Part shown: positions 28,673 through 37,344 of the stretch, piece by piece
How positions within the stretch are numbered: the first letter of the stretch is position 1
Layout of the letters: each line of letters opens with the position of its first letter
Assembly (NCBI GenBank): GCA_017958305.1
Contig: JAGDCW010000144.1
Span: 1-45,008, forward strand
Length of the DNA stretch: 45,008 nucleotides
Source: Bacteroidales bacterium
GTDB lineage: Bacteria; Bacteroidota; Bacteroidia; Bacteroidales; UBA1402
Direction: 5' to 3'
The notes under the pieces: model-generated
The model's database searches: none
What the model saw: only the letters and a program-made list of their open reading frames with translations
What the model was told of the DNA's origin: nothing
Program-made: the position numbers and the translations under genes

Positions 28673-29863
28673 ATGAAGCAGAAAGTTGTCGTCGGATTGT
28701 CGGGCGGTGTCGATTCCAGTGTCGCAGCCTGGTTGCTCAAGCAACAGGGCTACGATGTGACGGGGGTCTATATGATCAATTGGAAGGATACCGAGGGCAC
28801 GCTGTCGGGGTCCTGCCCCTACGAAGACGATGTGCTGATTGCCTCCCTGGTGGCACGCAAACTGGAGATCCCTTTCCAGGTGGTCGATTTGAGCGACACC
28901 TACCGCCGTCAGGTGGTGGACTACATGTTTGCCGAGTATGAGAAGGGTCGCACACCCAATCCCGATGTGCTTTGCAACCGGGAAATCAAATTCGATGCCT
29001 TTTGGAAGACGGCCCAGTCGCTGGGCGCCGAAAAGGTGGCAACGGGCCATTACTGCCGTTGCGACCAGGTGAGGGGAGAGGATGGACAGTCGTATTACCG
29101 CTTGCTGGCCGGTACGGACGACAACAAGGACCAGTCGTATTTCCTGTGTCAGCTGTCGCAGGAGCAGCTGTCGCATGCCATGTTCCCCATTGGGGATATG
29201 CTCAAGCCGGAGATCCGCCGCATTGCCGCTTCCCTGGGCCTGGCTACGGCCCAGAAGCGCGATTCGCAGGGCATCTGTTTTGTGGGCAAGGTGGATTTGC
29301 CGGTATTCCTGCAGCAACAACTCTCGGCCAAGGAAGGCGACATCTACGAGATTCCGGCCGATTTCAAGGCCTATGGCCGCAAATATCCCGACGACCTGCA
29401 TCTCAGGCTGCAAAAGCAGTCCACTCCCTATTACTACCGTCCCAAGGACGGCCGTCTGCTGGGCCGCCACCAAGGCGCCCATTTCTACACCGTCGGCCAG
29501 CGTAAGGGCCTGCATATCGGCGGCACGGAAAAGCCTATGTATGTGCTGGCCACCGATATCGAAAACAACTGTCTCTACATGGGTCGCGGCGACGGGCATC
29601 CCGGCCTGTACCGGCGTTCGCTGCTGGTGGCCGCCGACGAGATCCATTGGATCCGTCCCGACAAGGCCATGGCGGTGGGGGAACAGCGCGACTATGCCGT
29701 ACGCATCCGTTATCGCCAGCCTTTGCAACAAGCCCGGCTTTACGCCTTCGAGGAAGGCATCTACATCGAGTTCTCCGAACCGCAGAAAAGCATCGCCGCC
29801 GGCCAGTTTGCCGCCTGGTACGACGGAGACGAACTGGTCGGTTCGGGCGTAATCCACGCCTGA
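28673..29863 (+). CDS. mnmA: tRNA-specific 2-thiouridylase MnmA
   Basis: ATP-dependent enzyme that puts sulfur on C2 of the wobble uridine of Lys, Glu and Gln tRNAs; 396 aa. The start is set at MKQKVVVGLSGG (28673); an upstream in-frame ATG at 28634 would add 13 residues ahead of the conserved start and is unlikely. PP-loop SGGVDSS is at residues 10-16. The catalytic cysteines are C101 (NPDVLCNREIKF) and C202 (SQGICFVGK), close to C102 and C199 of the E. coli enzyme. It follows the K gene by 95 bp on the same strand and converges on dsbD with 4 bp between stop codons. Confidence 0.95.
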   Translation: MKQKVVVGLSGGVDSSVAAWLLKQQGYDVTGVYMINWKDTEGTLSGSCPYEDDVLIASLVARKLEIPFQVVDLSDTYRRQVVDYMFAEYEKGRTPNPDVLCNREIKFDAFWKTAQSLGAEKVATGHYCRCDQVRGEDGQSYYRLLAGTDDNKDQSYFLCQLSQEQLSHAMFPIGDMLKPEIRRIAASLGLATAQKRDSQGICFVGKVDLPVFLQQQLSAKEGDIYEIPADFKAYGRKYPDDLHLRLQKQSTPYYYRPKDGRLLGRHQGAHFYTVGQRKGLHIGGTEKPMYVLATDIENNCLYMGRGDGHPGLYRRSLLVAADEIHWIRPDKAMAVGEQRDYAVRIRYRQPLQQARLYAFEEGIYIEFSEPQKSIAAGQFAAWYDGDELVGSGVIHA

Positions 29864-29867
29864 GGAA

Positions 29868-31877
29868 TTACTGCGGCATTTGCAGGAATTTTAGGAAATC
29901 GTCGGGGTTTTCGCTGAAAGCAAAGGCGGGAGCCAGGGGGCGGCCGTCGGTATCGACGATGACATAGAAGGGCTGGGCGTTGGCACCGAACTTGTGGCGC
30001 TGCAGATAGCTCCATTTGTCGCCCACGGTGCGCAGCTTGCGACGCTGGCCGTATTCTTCGATGATGAGCGGAGAGGGCAGGGCGGTCTTGTCATCGACCA
30101 TCAGGGATATCAAGACATAGTGCCCGCGTATGTAGTCCTTGACGCGGGGATCCTGCCAGACGGCATTCTCCATTTTGCGGCAGTTGACACAGCCGTAGCC
30201 AGAAAAATCGACCAACACTTTTTTGCCATGTTCCCGGGCATAGGCCATGCCTTGTTCATAATCGAGGAAATCAGCTTCGAGCTGTTCGCCGAAAAGCTTG
30301 ATGGTCTGGGTGGACATGGGAGGTGCAAACGCGCTGATGGACTTGAGTGGAGCGCCCAGCAGACCGGGCACCATATAGGCAGCAAAGCCGAAGCAGAGGA
30401 GGGCCAGCGTCAGCGGCAGCGCCTTGATGCGTTTTTTGCCCTTGTCGTCGTGGGGGAAACGTATCACGCCCAACAGGTAGAGGCCGGTGCACAGGGCGAT
30501 GACAATCCACAGGGCGACAAACAGTTCGCGCGGCAGGATGCCCCAGCCATAGGCCAGATCGGCCACGGAGAGGAATTTCAGCGAAAAAGCCAGTTCGAAG
30601 AATCCCAGCACGACTTTGACCGAGTTGAGCCAACCGCCGCTCTTGGGCAGCGACTGCATCATGTTGGGAAAGACGGCAAACAAGCTGAAGGGCAGGGCCA
30701 GCGCCAGGGCAAATCCGCCCATGCCGACGGCGGGGCCGGTGAGCGAGCCTTGCGAAGCCGCTTCGACCAGCAGAGTGCCGATGATGGGACCGGTGCAGGA
30801 GAAGGAAACCAGCACCAGGGTGAAGGCCATGAAGAAGATGCTGACCAGCCCGGAGGTGCTGTCGGAACGTTTGTCCATTTTGTTGGCCCAGGAGGCGGGC
30901 AACACAATGTCGAACAGCCCGAAGAAGGACAGGGCGAAAGCCACCAGCAAAAGGAAAAACAGCAGATTGAACAAGGCGTTGGTGGCCAGGTTGTTCAAGG
31001 CACTGGCACCGAAAATGAGCGTGATGCCCAGTCCCATGAGCAAATAGATGACCACGATGGAGGCTCCATAGCAGAGAGCATCCTGGATGGCTTTGCGCCG
31101 GCTGCGGGTACGTTTCAGGAAAAAGCTGACCGTCATGGGAATGATGGGCCAGACGCAGGGGGTGAGCAGGGCCAGCAGCCCGCCCAGGAAACCCAGGGCG
31201 AACAGGCGCCAGAGCGAGCGGTCTGGGCCGGTGGCCTGTGCTCCGAAGGCTTGCAGTTCTTCGATGACGGGGGCCCATAGCTGAGGCTGGCTACTGAGCC
31301 GGTCGGAGATGTCGCCCCCGACTGCGGCTGTTGTCTCGGCTGCCGTGTCGCTATCGGACAAAAGAGATTCCCGGCCCGATCGAAAATCCAGGTTGCAGGG
31401 GGCCAGGCAGGTCTCGTCGTTGCAGACCATGAAACGTATGTATCCTTTGATGGCCAAGTGCTCCGTGTCGGTGACTTCGAGCGGCAGGAAGAAAGCGGCC
31501 GTATCCTGATGCATGCGCAGGGTCATGCCGAACACCTTGTCGTCGTAGGCGACAGGCGTGGTCAGGTTGCGGACACTGCCGCGTGGCTGAGCGCCTTGTA
31601 TTTCTTCCAAGACGAACTCCGTCGAGGTGGGCCCCCCTTGGGGCAGATCGATGTCGTACAGATGCCAGGGACGCTTGACGGCGGCTTGGAACACCAGCCC
31701 GCTGTCCGACAGCGTATGGCTCCATTGGACAACGGAGGAGGCTTCGATCTGTTGCTGCGCCTGGCCGAAGGCAAAAGGCCGGGCATTGCCCTGGGCCGAC
31801 AGGGAGGCGGGCTGCAGGGCCACTGCGAGAAGGGTCGGCAGCAAGAGCTTTTGCCATATCATACGGGGATGCTTCAT
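29868..31877 (-). CDS. dsbD: Thiol:disulfide interchange protein DsbD
   Basis: Transmembrane reductant carrier that passes electrons from cytoplasmic thioredoxin to periplasmic proteins; 669 aa. The start at 31877 (MKHPRMIWQK) gives a signal peptide ending in SLSAQ; the open frame extends upstream only through topB. The alpha domain covers about residues 35-175 with the cysteine pair CNDETCLAPC. The membrane domain (about 215-480, eight segments) has the paired cysteines in LLTPCVWPIIP and SFSCTGPIIG. The C-terminal thioredoxin domain carries CVNC at 563-566. It lies 8 bp after topB on the same strand. Confidence 0.95.
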   Translation of the reverse strand: MKHPRMIWQKLLLPTLLAVALQPASLSAQGNARPFAFGQAQQQIEASSVVQWSHTLSDSGLVFQAAVKRPWHLYDIDLPQGGPTSTEFVLEEIQGAQPRGSVRNLTTPVAYDDKVFGMTLRMHQDTAAFFLPLEVTDTEHLAIKGYIRFMVCNDETCLAPCNLDFRSGRESLLSDSDTAAETTAAVGGDISDRLSSQPQLWAPVIEELQAFGAQATGPDRSLWRLFALGFLGGLLALLTPCVWPIIPMTVSFFLKRTRSRRKAIQDALCYGASIVVIYLLMGLGITLIFGASALNNLATNALFNLLFFLLLVAFALSFFGLFDIVLPASWANKMDKRSDSTSGLVSIFFMAFTLVLVSFSCTGPIIGTLLVEAASQGSLTGPAVGMGGFALALALPFSLFAVFPNMMQSLPKSGGWLNSVKVVLGFFELAFSLKFLSVADLAYGWGILPRELFVALWIVIALCTGLYLLGVIRFPHDDKGKKRIKALPLTLALLCFGFAAYMVPGLLGAPLKSISAFAPPMSTQTIKLFGEQLEADFLDYEQGMAYAREHGKKVLVDFSGYGCVNCRKMENAVWQDPRVKDYIRGHYVLISLMVDDKTALPSPLIIEEYGQRRKLRTVGDKWSYLQRHKFGANAQPFYVIVDTDGRPLAPAFAFSENPDDFLKFLQMPQ

Positions 31878-31885
31878 GATGGTTC

Positions 31886-33790
31886 TCAATTGTCTGTTAT
31901 GTCTTCGGTGGGGGCAAAGGGCTCGCGCCAGGTGCAACCTTCCCGCCACCGGCTGCAACCGTAGGCGGTGCGTCCGCGGATGATGCGGCCTTGCTGGCAA
32001 AGCGGACAAAGGTCGCCGGTCTTGTCGCTCTTGACGGAAACCATCAGCTGGGACACCATTTCCTTGAGCTCGGCCAGGAAGTCGCTTGCCTGGTATTTGC
32101 CGTGCTCGATTTCGCGAAGTTTCTTTTCCCAACGGCCTGTGAGCTCGGCCGACTTGAGCAGGGCGTCGTTGATGGTATGTATCAGATCGATGCCCGTGGA
32201 GGTGGGCACCAGATTCTTGCGCTCTTTGACGATGTAGTTGCGTTTGAACAATGTCTCGATGATGGCTGCCCGCGTACTGGGCCGTCCGATGCCGTTCTCC
32301 TTGAGGGCGTCGCGCAGCGTCTCGTCTTCGACCGTCTTGCCGGCTGTTTCCATGGCCCGCAACAGGGTGGCCTCGGTATAGGGTTTGGGCGGGGTGGTCT
32401 GCTTGGCGGCCAGTTGGGGCTCGTGAGGACCGCTTTCACCCACGACAAAAGCAGGCAGGGTCTTTTCGTCTTCCTCGTTTTCGCCCTCCAGGGGGCTGTC
32501 CGATTGGAATACCACCCGCCAGCCGGGCGACAGGATCTGCTTGCCGTTCACTTTGAAGGGCACCTGGGCCGCCATGCCTTGCACCGTGGTGGTGGCTATC
32601 AGGCAGTCGGGATGGAAAGCGGCGATGAAACGACGGGCCACCAGGTCGTAAACTTTCATTTCGCGCTCGCTCAGGCCGACCGGTTTCATGCCGGTGGGGA
32701 TGATGGCGTGGTGGTCGGTGACCTTGCTGTTGTCGAACACCTTCTTGCTTTTGGGCAGTTTCTTGGCCTGGAGCAAGGGGGAAATCAGGTCGGGATAGAG
32801 ATCGCGGATGCCTTGCAGCGTGCCGGGCACCTTGGGATAGATGTCATCGCTCAGGAAGGTGGTATCGACACGGGGATAGGTGGTGGCCTTCTTTTCGTAG
32901 AGGCTCTGGATGAGTTGCAAGGTCTCGTCGGCCGAGAAGGAAAACTTCTTGTTGCATTCCACCTGCAGGGAGGTCAGGTCGAAGAGCCGGGGGGCGAATT
33001 CCTTGCCGTTCTTCTTTTCCACCCCCGTCACGACAAAGGGAGCCTCCTGTATCCCGGCCAGGCAGTCCCGGGCCTCCTCTTCCTTGTCGAAGCGGCCTTT
33101 GGCAGCCGAGAAGACGGTGTCGCGATAGGTGGTTTTCAGTTCCCAGTAGGGTTCTGGTTTGAAATGGTCGATTTCCTCCTGGCGGCGGACTATCAAGGCC
33201 AGGGTAGGGGTCTGCACCCGGCCGATGGACAGCACTTGCCGGTCTTTGCCGTAGCGCAGGGTATAGGCCCTGGTGGCGTTCATGCCCAGCAGCCAGTCGC
33301 CGATGGCCCGCATCAGACCGGCTTCATAAAGCGACTGGTAATCTTCGGCAGGTTTGAGATGGTCGAAGCCTTCCTTGATGGCTTCCGGGGTAAGCGAGGA
33401 TATCCAGAGCCGTTGCACCGGACACGGGCAATGGGCCTTCTGCAAGACCCAGCGCTGGATGAGTTCGCCCTCCTGGCCGGCATCGCCGCAGTTGATGACC
33501 AGGTCGGCCTGTGTGACCAGGGAGCGGATGATGTTGAATTGTTTCTGCACGCCGTCATCGTCGGCCACCTTGATGGAAAAGCGTTCGGGAATCATCGGCA
33601 GCCGGCTGAGCGCCCAGGGTTTCCAATAGTCGGAATATTCCTGAGGCTCGAGCAGACGGCAAAGATGGCCGAAAGTCCAGGTGACCTGGTAACCGTTGCC
33701 TTCGAGATAGCCGTCCCGGCGCCCAGTGGCTCCCAGTACAGCGGCAATGTCTCGGGCAACGGATGGTTTCTCGGCAATGCAGACAATCAT
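31886..33790 (-). CDS. topB: DNA topoisomerase III
   Basis: Type IA topoisomerase that decatenates and relaxes DNA through a tyrosine intermediate; 634 aa from the start MIVCIAEKPSVARDIAAVLG at 33790. The longer open frame from 33850 overlaps rubredoxin and is rejected. The Toprim domain has INCGDAGQEGELIQRW (acidic cluster, first quarter). LSIGRVQTPTLALI is a family landmark, and the active-site Tyr is in TYPRVDTTFLS, where many relatives have YPRTDS. Near the C-terminus is a cysteine cluster (CPLCQQG... then GCSRWREGC), a topoisomerase zinc finger. Situated 8 bp after rubredoxin. Confidence 0.95.
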   Translation of the reverse strand: MIVCIAEKPSVARDIAAVLGATGRRDGYLEGNGYQVTWTFGHLCRLLEPQEYSDYWKPWALSRLPMIPERFSIKVADDDGVQKQFNIIRSLVTQADLVINCGDAGQEGELIQRWVLQKAHCPCPVQRLWISSLTPEAIKEGFDHLKPAEDYQSLYEAGLMRAIGDWLLGMNATRAYTLRYGKDRQVLSIGRVQTPTLALIVRRQEEIDHFKPEPYWELKTTYRDTVFSAAKGRFDKEEEARDCLAGIQEAPFVVTGVEKKNGKEFAPRLFDLTSLQVECNKKFSFSADETLQLIQSLYEKKATTYPRVDTTFLSDDIYPKVPGTLQGIRDLYPDLISPLLQAKKLPKSKKVFDNSKVTDHHAIIPTGMKPVGLSEREMKVYDLVARRFIAAFHPDCLIATTTVQGMAAQVPFKVNGKQILSPGWRVVFQSDSPLEGENEEDEKTLPAFVVGESGPHEPQLAAKQTTPPKPYTEATLLRAMETAGKTVEDETLRDALKENGIGRPSTRAAIIETLFKRNYIVKERKNLVPTSTGIDLIHTINDALLKSAELTGRWEKKLREIEHGKYQASDFLAELKEMVSQLMVSVKSDKTGDLCPLCQQGRIIRGRTAYGCSRWREGCTWREPFAPTEDITDN

Positions 33791-33798
33791 TGCAGGGA

Positions 33799-33957
33799 TC
33801 AGGCCTTGTTGAAATCGTCCTTGCCTACGCCGCAGAGCGGGCAGGTCCAATCGTCGGGCAACTCTTCGAAAGGAGTGCCGGGAGCAATGCCGTTGTCGGG
33901 ATCGCCTACTGCCGGGTCGTAAGTGTAACCGCAGACGTCACATACATACTTGTCCAT
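33799..33957 (-). CDS. Rubredoxin
   Basis: Small iron electron carrier of 52 aa, read from the ATG at 33957 to the TGA at 33799. The two iron-binding loops are CDVCGY (residues 6-11) and CPLCGV (39-44), each CxxCG(Y/V), with the aromatic core residues Y4, Y11, Y13 and W37. This is the complete canonical rubredoxin length. It is the first gene after a good minus-strand promoter (34013-34044) and lies 8 bp upstream of topB, so topB and dsbD probably share its transcript. Rubredoxins of anaerobes typically feed oxygen- or peroxide-reducing enzymes; no such enzyme is adjacent. Confidence 0.96.
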   Translation of the reverse strand: MDKYVCDVCGYTYDPAVGDPDNGIAPGTPFEELPDDWTCPLCGVGKDDFNKA

Positions 33958-34012
33958 AGTTGTTTGATTTTAAGGTGAATAAAAAATATCCGCCACGCAG
34001 GCGGGTTATATG

Positions 34013-34044
34013 CAAATATAAGGCATGCTGCAGGCAGATGCAAA
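34013..34044 (-). promoter_or_regulatory. Predicted promoter of the rubredoxin-topB-dsbD unit
   Basis: On the minus strand, TTTG (34044-34041), exactly 20 nt, then TATATTTG (34020-34013). This matches the Bacteroidetes housekeeping promoter (-33 TTTG, -7 TAnnTTTG). It leaves about 50 nt of leader before the rubredoxin ATG at 33957. Confidence 0.82.
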
Positions 34045-34060
34045 CAAATCGGCCGATAAA

Positions 34061-34076
34061 CACAAATAAATTTGTG
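34061..34076. promoter_or_regulatory. Palindrome between divergent promoters, possible operator
   Basis: CACAAATAAATTTGTG is an inverted repeat with 7-bp perfect arms and a 2-bp centre. It overlaps the -33 box of the acyl-CoA synthetase promoter (34071-34074) and lies 17 bp upstream of the -33 box of the rubredoxin promoter. The position would suit an operator acting on one or both promoters. AT-rich palindromes of this size can arise by chance, so this is tentative. Confidence 0.35.
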
Positions 34077-34102
34077 AGTGGGAGCGAATTGCCGTATCTT
34101 TG
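34071..34102 (+). promoter_or_regulatory. Predicted promoter of the acyl-CoA synthetase gene
   Basis: TTTG (34071-34074), exactly 20 nt, then TATCTTTG (34095-34102). Both boxes match the Bacteroidetes housekeeping consensus. The start codon at 34161 leaves a leader of about 50 nt. Confidence 0.82.
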
Positions 34103-34160
34103 CGTTGTTTTGCACACATATGTCGCAAAAAAGACATCTAACCAATAGAGGAAATCTGTT

Positions 34161-35837
34161 ATGGCAGAAAACAAAAACTGGAGTCCGGTAAGGCATTTCT
34201 TTGACTACTACAACCGGACGATCCCCCAAAACTGGAACGAACTGGCATTGACCGACTACGACGGTGAACTGAACTACACTTTCGGCCAGATGGCCGCCCA
34301 AATGGCCAAGATACAGCTGTTGCTGGAGACGGCCGGCATCGGAAAAGGCGACAAAGTGGTGATTTGCAGCCGCAACTGCGCCAACTGGGCCATCTCTTTC
34401 CTGAGCATCGCCGCCAACCGCGGTGTGGTGGTTTCCGTCATGGACGCCTTCGTGGGCTCCGATATCGAGAAACTGGTCAACCACTCCGATGCCAAGGCCC
34501 TTTTTGCAGGCCCGGCAGTGTGGGACAAGATCGACATGGCCAATATGCTCGGTCTGGAACTGGTTGTCGGAACCGAGAGTTTTGAATTGCTCTACGGCAA
34601 GGGCAAGAAGCAACAGCAGGCATACGCCGCCCTGGAAGAGGCTTTCAAGGAGCGCTATCCCAAGGGCTACCAGAAGGAGGATGTCGCTTTCCCAACCGAC
34701 AACCTGGACGATCTGCTCATCATCAACTATACTTCCGGCACCACCAGCGATCCCAAGGGCGTGATGCTGTCCTACCGGGCCATTTCCGCCAATGTCCAGT
34801 TCAGCCAGGAAGCCATCCCCAACCACAGCGGCTGGACCGAAGTCTGCATGCTGCCGTTGGCCCACATGTTCGGCATGACCATCGAGTTCCTGTATCAGGT
34901 GGCCGGTGGTTGCCATGTCTATTTCCTGAGCAAGACCCCTTCGCCCTCGGTGCTGATGAAAGCCTATGCCGAGGCCAAACCCTATATGATCCTGACCGTG
35001 CCCCTGGTACTGGAAAAGATTTTCAAAGCCAAGATTTTCCCCGCATTGGAAAGACCTTTGGTAAAGATCCTGTGGCATACGCCTCTGCTGTGGAAGATCG
35101 TAGGCAAGAAGATCTACAGCCAGCTGATGGACGCTTTCGGCGGCAACCTGATCTGGTTGATCACCGGCGGTGCCGCCATCAACCAGGAAGTGGAGAAGAT
35201 TTTCCGGCGCATCAAGTTTCCCTTTGTGGTGGGTTACGGCATGACCGAATGCGGTCCGCTGATCTGCTATCAGGATTGGAACAAGGAAGTGCTGGGTTGC
35301 TGCGGTGTTGTTGTATCGCGCAACGAACTCAAGATCGACTCGGCCGATCCTTACACCATCGTCGGTGAAATCCTGGTACGCGGCGAGCATGTGATGATGG
35401 GTTACTACAAGAACGAAGAAGCCACCCGTGCCGCTTTGGACGAGGAAGGCTGGCTGCATACCGGCGACCTGGGTCTGATTGACCACGAAGGCCACCTCTT
35501 CATCAAGGGACGCAGCAAGGCCATGATTCTCAGTTCAAACGGCCAGAATATCTATCCCGAGGAAATCGAGGACAAAATCAACAACCTCTTCGGGGTGGAA
35601 GAATCGGTGGTCGTCGGCCGTGAAGGCGGCAAGCTGGTTGCCCTGGTCTATCCCGACTATTCGCTGGAGGGCAAGCCCGAACTGCAGGGCAAGACCCTGG
35701 CCGAGGTGATGGAAGAGAATCGCGAGAAACTCAACAATATGCTGCCTCATTACGCCCGCGTGAGCGAATTCGAACTGGTCAAGGAAGAATTCCAGAAAAC
35801 GCCCAAGCGCAGCATCCGCCGCTTCCTCTACAAATAA
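34161..35837 (+). CDS. AMP-dependent acyl-CoA synthetase (long-chain fatty acid CoA ligase type)
   Basis: Activates a carboxylic acid to its acyl-AMP and then acyl-CoA; 558 aa. Adenylate-forming motifs in order: YTSGTTSDPKGVMLSY (P-loop-like, about residues 191-206), GYGMTECGPLI (about 359-369), GWLHTGDLG (about 432-440), and the hinge/C-terminal IKGRSKAMILSSNGQNIYPEEIE (about 448-470). A C-terminal Lys occurs in QKTPKRSIRRF. Chain-length preference cannot be read from sequence, but the overall pattern resembles FadD-like long-chain ligases. Single-gene unit with its own promoter and a downstream terminator. Confidence 0.92.
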   Translation: MAENKNWSPVRHFFDYYNRTIPQNWNELALTDYDGELNYTFGQMAAQMAKIQLLLETAGIGKGDKVVICSRNCANWAISFLSIAANRGVVVSVMDAFVGSDIEKLVNHSDAKALFAGPAVWDKIDMANMLGLELVVGTESFELLYGKGKKQQQAYAALEEAFKERYPKGYQKEDVAFPTDNLDDLLIINYTSGTTSDPKGVMLSYRAISANVQFSQEAIPNHSGWTEVCMLPLAHMFGMTIEFLYQVAGGCHVYFLSKTPSPSVLMKAYAEAKPYMILTVPLVLEKIFKAKIFPALERPLVKILWHTPLLWKIVGKKIYSQLMDAFGGNLIWLITGGAAINQEVEKIFRRIKFPFVVGYGMTECGPLICYQDWNKEVLGCCGVVVSRNELKIDSADPYTIVGEILVRGEHVMMGYYKNEEATRAALDEEGWLHTGDLGLIDHEGHLFIKGRSKAMILSSNGQNIYPEEIEDKINNLFGVEESVVVGREGGKLVALVYPDYSLEGKPELQGKTLAEVMEENREKLNNMLPHYARVSEFELVKEEFQKTPKRSIRRFLYK

Positions 35838-35858
35838 GAGGTGGCGAACCGACAAAAG

Positions 35859-35891
35859 AAAGCCGGGCAGAGACATCCTCTGTCCGGCTTT
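35859..35891. terminator. Bidirectional terminator between convergent genes
   Basis: AAAGCCGGGCAGAG pairs with CTCTGTCCGGCTTT (14 bp with one G-U pair) around a 5-nt loop. The T-rich flank on both strands suits termination of the acyl-CoA synthetase gene from the left and of the glycosyltransferase gene from the right. Confidence 0.85.
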
Positions 35892-35920
35892 ATTATGATA
35901 TGCTTTGGGGAGGCGCTTTG

Positions 35921-37333
35921 TTACACGCCCTTGCCCAACAACAGCGGTTTGACGGTGAAAACCAGGATCTTGAGATCCATCAGCAAAGACTGTTTTTTGA
36001 GGTAAATCAAATCGTAGTCGAGGCGCTCGATCATCTTGTCGACCGAGTCGGCGTAGCCGTACTTGACTTCGCCCAGGGAGGTGACACCGGGCTTGACCTG
36101 CCAGACCAGGCGGTAGTGGGGCGCCTGCTCGAGGATCTGCCGGGCATAAAACTCCCGTTCGGGCCGGGGACCGACCAGGGTCATTTCCCCTTTCAGCACA
36201 TTGTAGAGCTGTGGCAGTTCGTCGAGGCGGTATTTGCGCATGGTGCGCCCGAAGGGCGTGATGCGGCTGTCGTTGACCGAGGAGAGCAGGGGCCCGTCGC
36301 TCTCGGCCTCCTTGTACATGGTGCGGAACTTGATAATGTTGAATGGCTTGGCATGCTTGCCCAAACGTTGTTGGCGATAGAACACGGGGCCGTCGGAGTC
36401 GCGGCGAACACGGATGGCCAGGTAGAGGAACAGCGGACTGAGCAGAATGAGGCCCAGGCTGCTGAGCAGGATGTCGCCCAGGCGCTTCAGGTGGCGCTCG
36501 GCGGCCGACATGCCGGTGGGCGTCAGACGACGGAGCGGCACGCCCGAGACGGAGTAGAGCGAGACATCCGACAGGAGGACTTCCTGGGGGTGGATGGTGG
36601 TGTGTATCTCCAGTCCATAGGCATAGAGCCGGTCGGCCACTTGACGGATACGGGCGTCATCGCGCTGGTCAATGGCGATGATCAGGCTTTCGGTGTGTTC
36701 GCGGGCGATGATCCGGTCCAGTTCTTCGAGTGTGCCCAGCACCGGGCCTTGAACCAGCACTTTCTCGTCGGGCGAGGCTTTGACAAAGCCCTGGGCCAGA
36801 TAGACGGAGCTGTTCTTGCGACGGCTCAGGTACTGGCGTATGTCCTCGGCTTCCTGTCCGCAACCGATGACCAGGGCCGATACGCCCACTTTGCCGGCGG
36901 CATGGCGGTTGAGCATCAGCGTGGTGAGCAGCAGGCGCGGCAGCAGCGTGCAGAAGAAGTGGATGAGCAGCAAGCCGGCAAAGACACTGTAGAACTGGGT
37001 GTACTGGGCCGGGTAGTCGTTGATGATGACCGTGAAGAAGATGAGCAGGCTGCCTATGATGGCACTGAAGAAGGTGGACAGCAGATCGGAACCGGTGTTC
37101 TTGCGCCGGGGTTGCCGGTAATAGCCCAGAAAGGCGTAGAGCAGCACCCACAGCAGGGGCAGGACAAGGCTCATGGCATAGGCCTTGGGATTGTTCAGGA
37201 AGGCCCATACCGTGTCGAATTCGATGGTAGAGCGGAACTCATAGAAACGGAAGGCGTTGAACAACTGCCAGGCGACCAGCGCCGACAGATAGTCAAAGCA
37301 GATATAGCGTAGTATGCGTTTGCGATCGCTCAT
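35921..37333 (-). CDS. Polyprenyl glycosylphosphotransferase (sugar transferase)
   Basis: Initiates surface polysaccharide synthesis by moving a sugar-1-phosphate onto undecaprenyl phosphate at the inner membrane; 470 aa. Four to five hydrophobic segments fill about residues 8-125, followed by a nucleotide-binding-like region (VSALVIGCGQEAEDI, about 151-165). The C-terminal bacterial sugar transferase domain (about 280-470) has KRLGDILLSSLGLILLSP, VFYRQQRLGKHAKPFNIIKF, the catalytic-region RKYRLDELPQLYNVLKGEM, and GPRPEREFY. The full-length three-part structure matches WbaP/WcaJ-type enzymes. No other polysaccharide genes are adjacent, so the product polymer is unknown. It follows the YrdC gene by 11 bp. 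Confidence 0.94.
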   Translation of the reverse strand: MSDRKRILRYICFDYLSALVAWQLFNAFRFYEFRSTIEFDTVWAFLNNPKAYAMSLVLPLLWVLLYAFLGYYRQPRRKNTGSDLLSTFFSAIIGSLLIFFTVIINDYPAQYTQFYSVFAGLLLIHFFCTLLPRLLLTTLMLNRHAAGKVGVSALVIGCGQEAEDIRQYLSRRKNSSVYLAQGFVKASPDEKVLVQGPVLGTLEELDRIIAREHTESLIIAIDQRDDARIRQVADRLYAYGLEIHTTIHPQEVLLSDVSLYSVSGVPLRRLTPTGMSAAERHLKRLGDILLSSLGLILLSPLFLYLAIRVRRDSDGPVFYRQQRLGKHAKPFNIIKFRTMYKEAESDGPLLSSVNDSRITPFGRTMRKYRLDELPQLYNVLKGEMTLVGPRPEREFYARQILEQAPHYRLVWQVKPGVTSLGEVKYGYADSVDKMIERLDYDLIYLKKQSLLMDLKILVFTVKPLLLGKGV

Positions 37334-37344
37334 GGAAAGGGTAT

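Noticed and set aside
29868..32132. Longer start for DsbD at 32132
   Set aside because: The extra 85 residues are an Arg/Pro-rich shadow of topB; the signal peptide begins at 31877.
31886..33850. Longer start for topoisomerase III at 33850
   Set aside because: It would read through the rubredoxin gene in another frame; the conserved start MIVCIAEKPS is at 33790.
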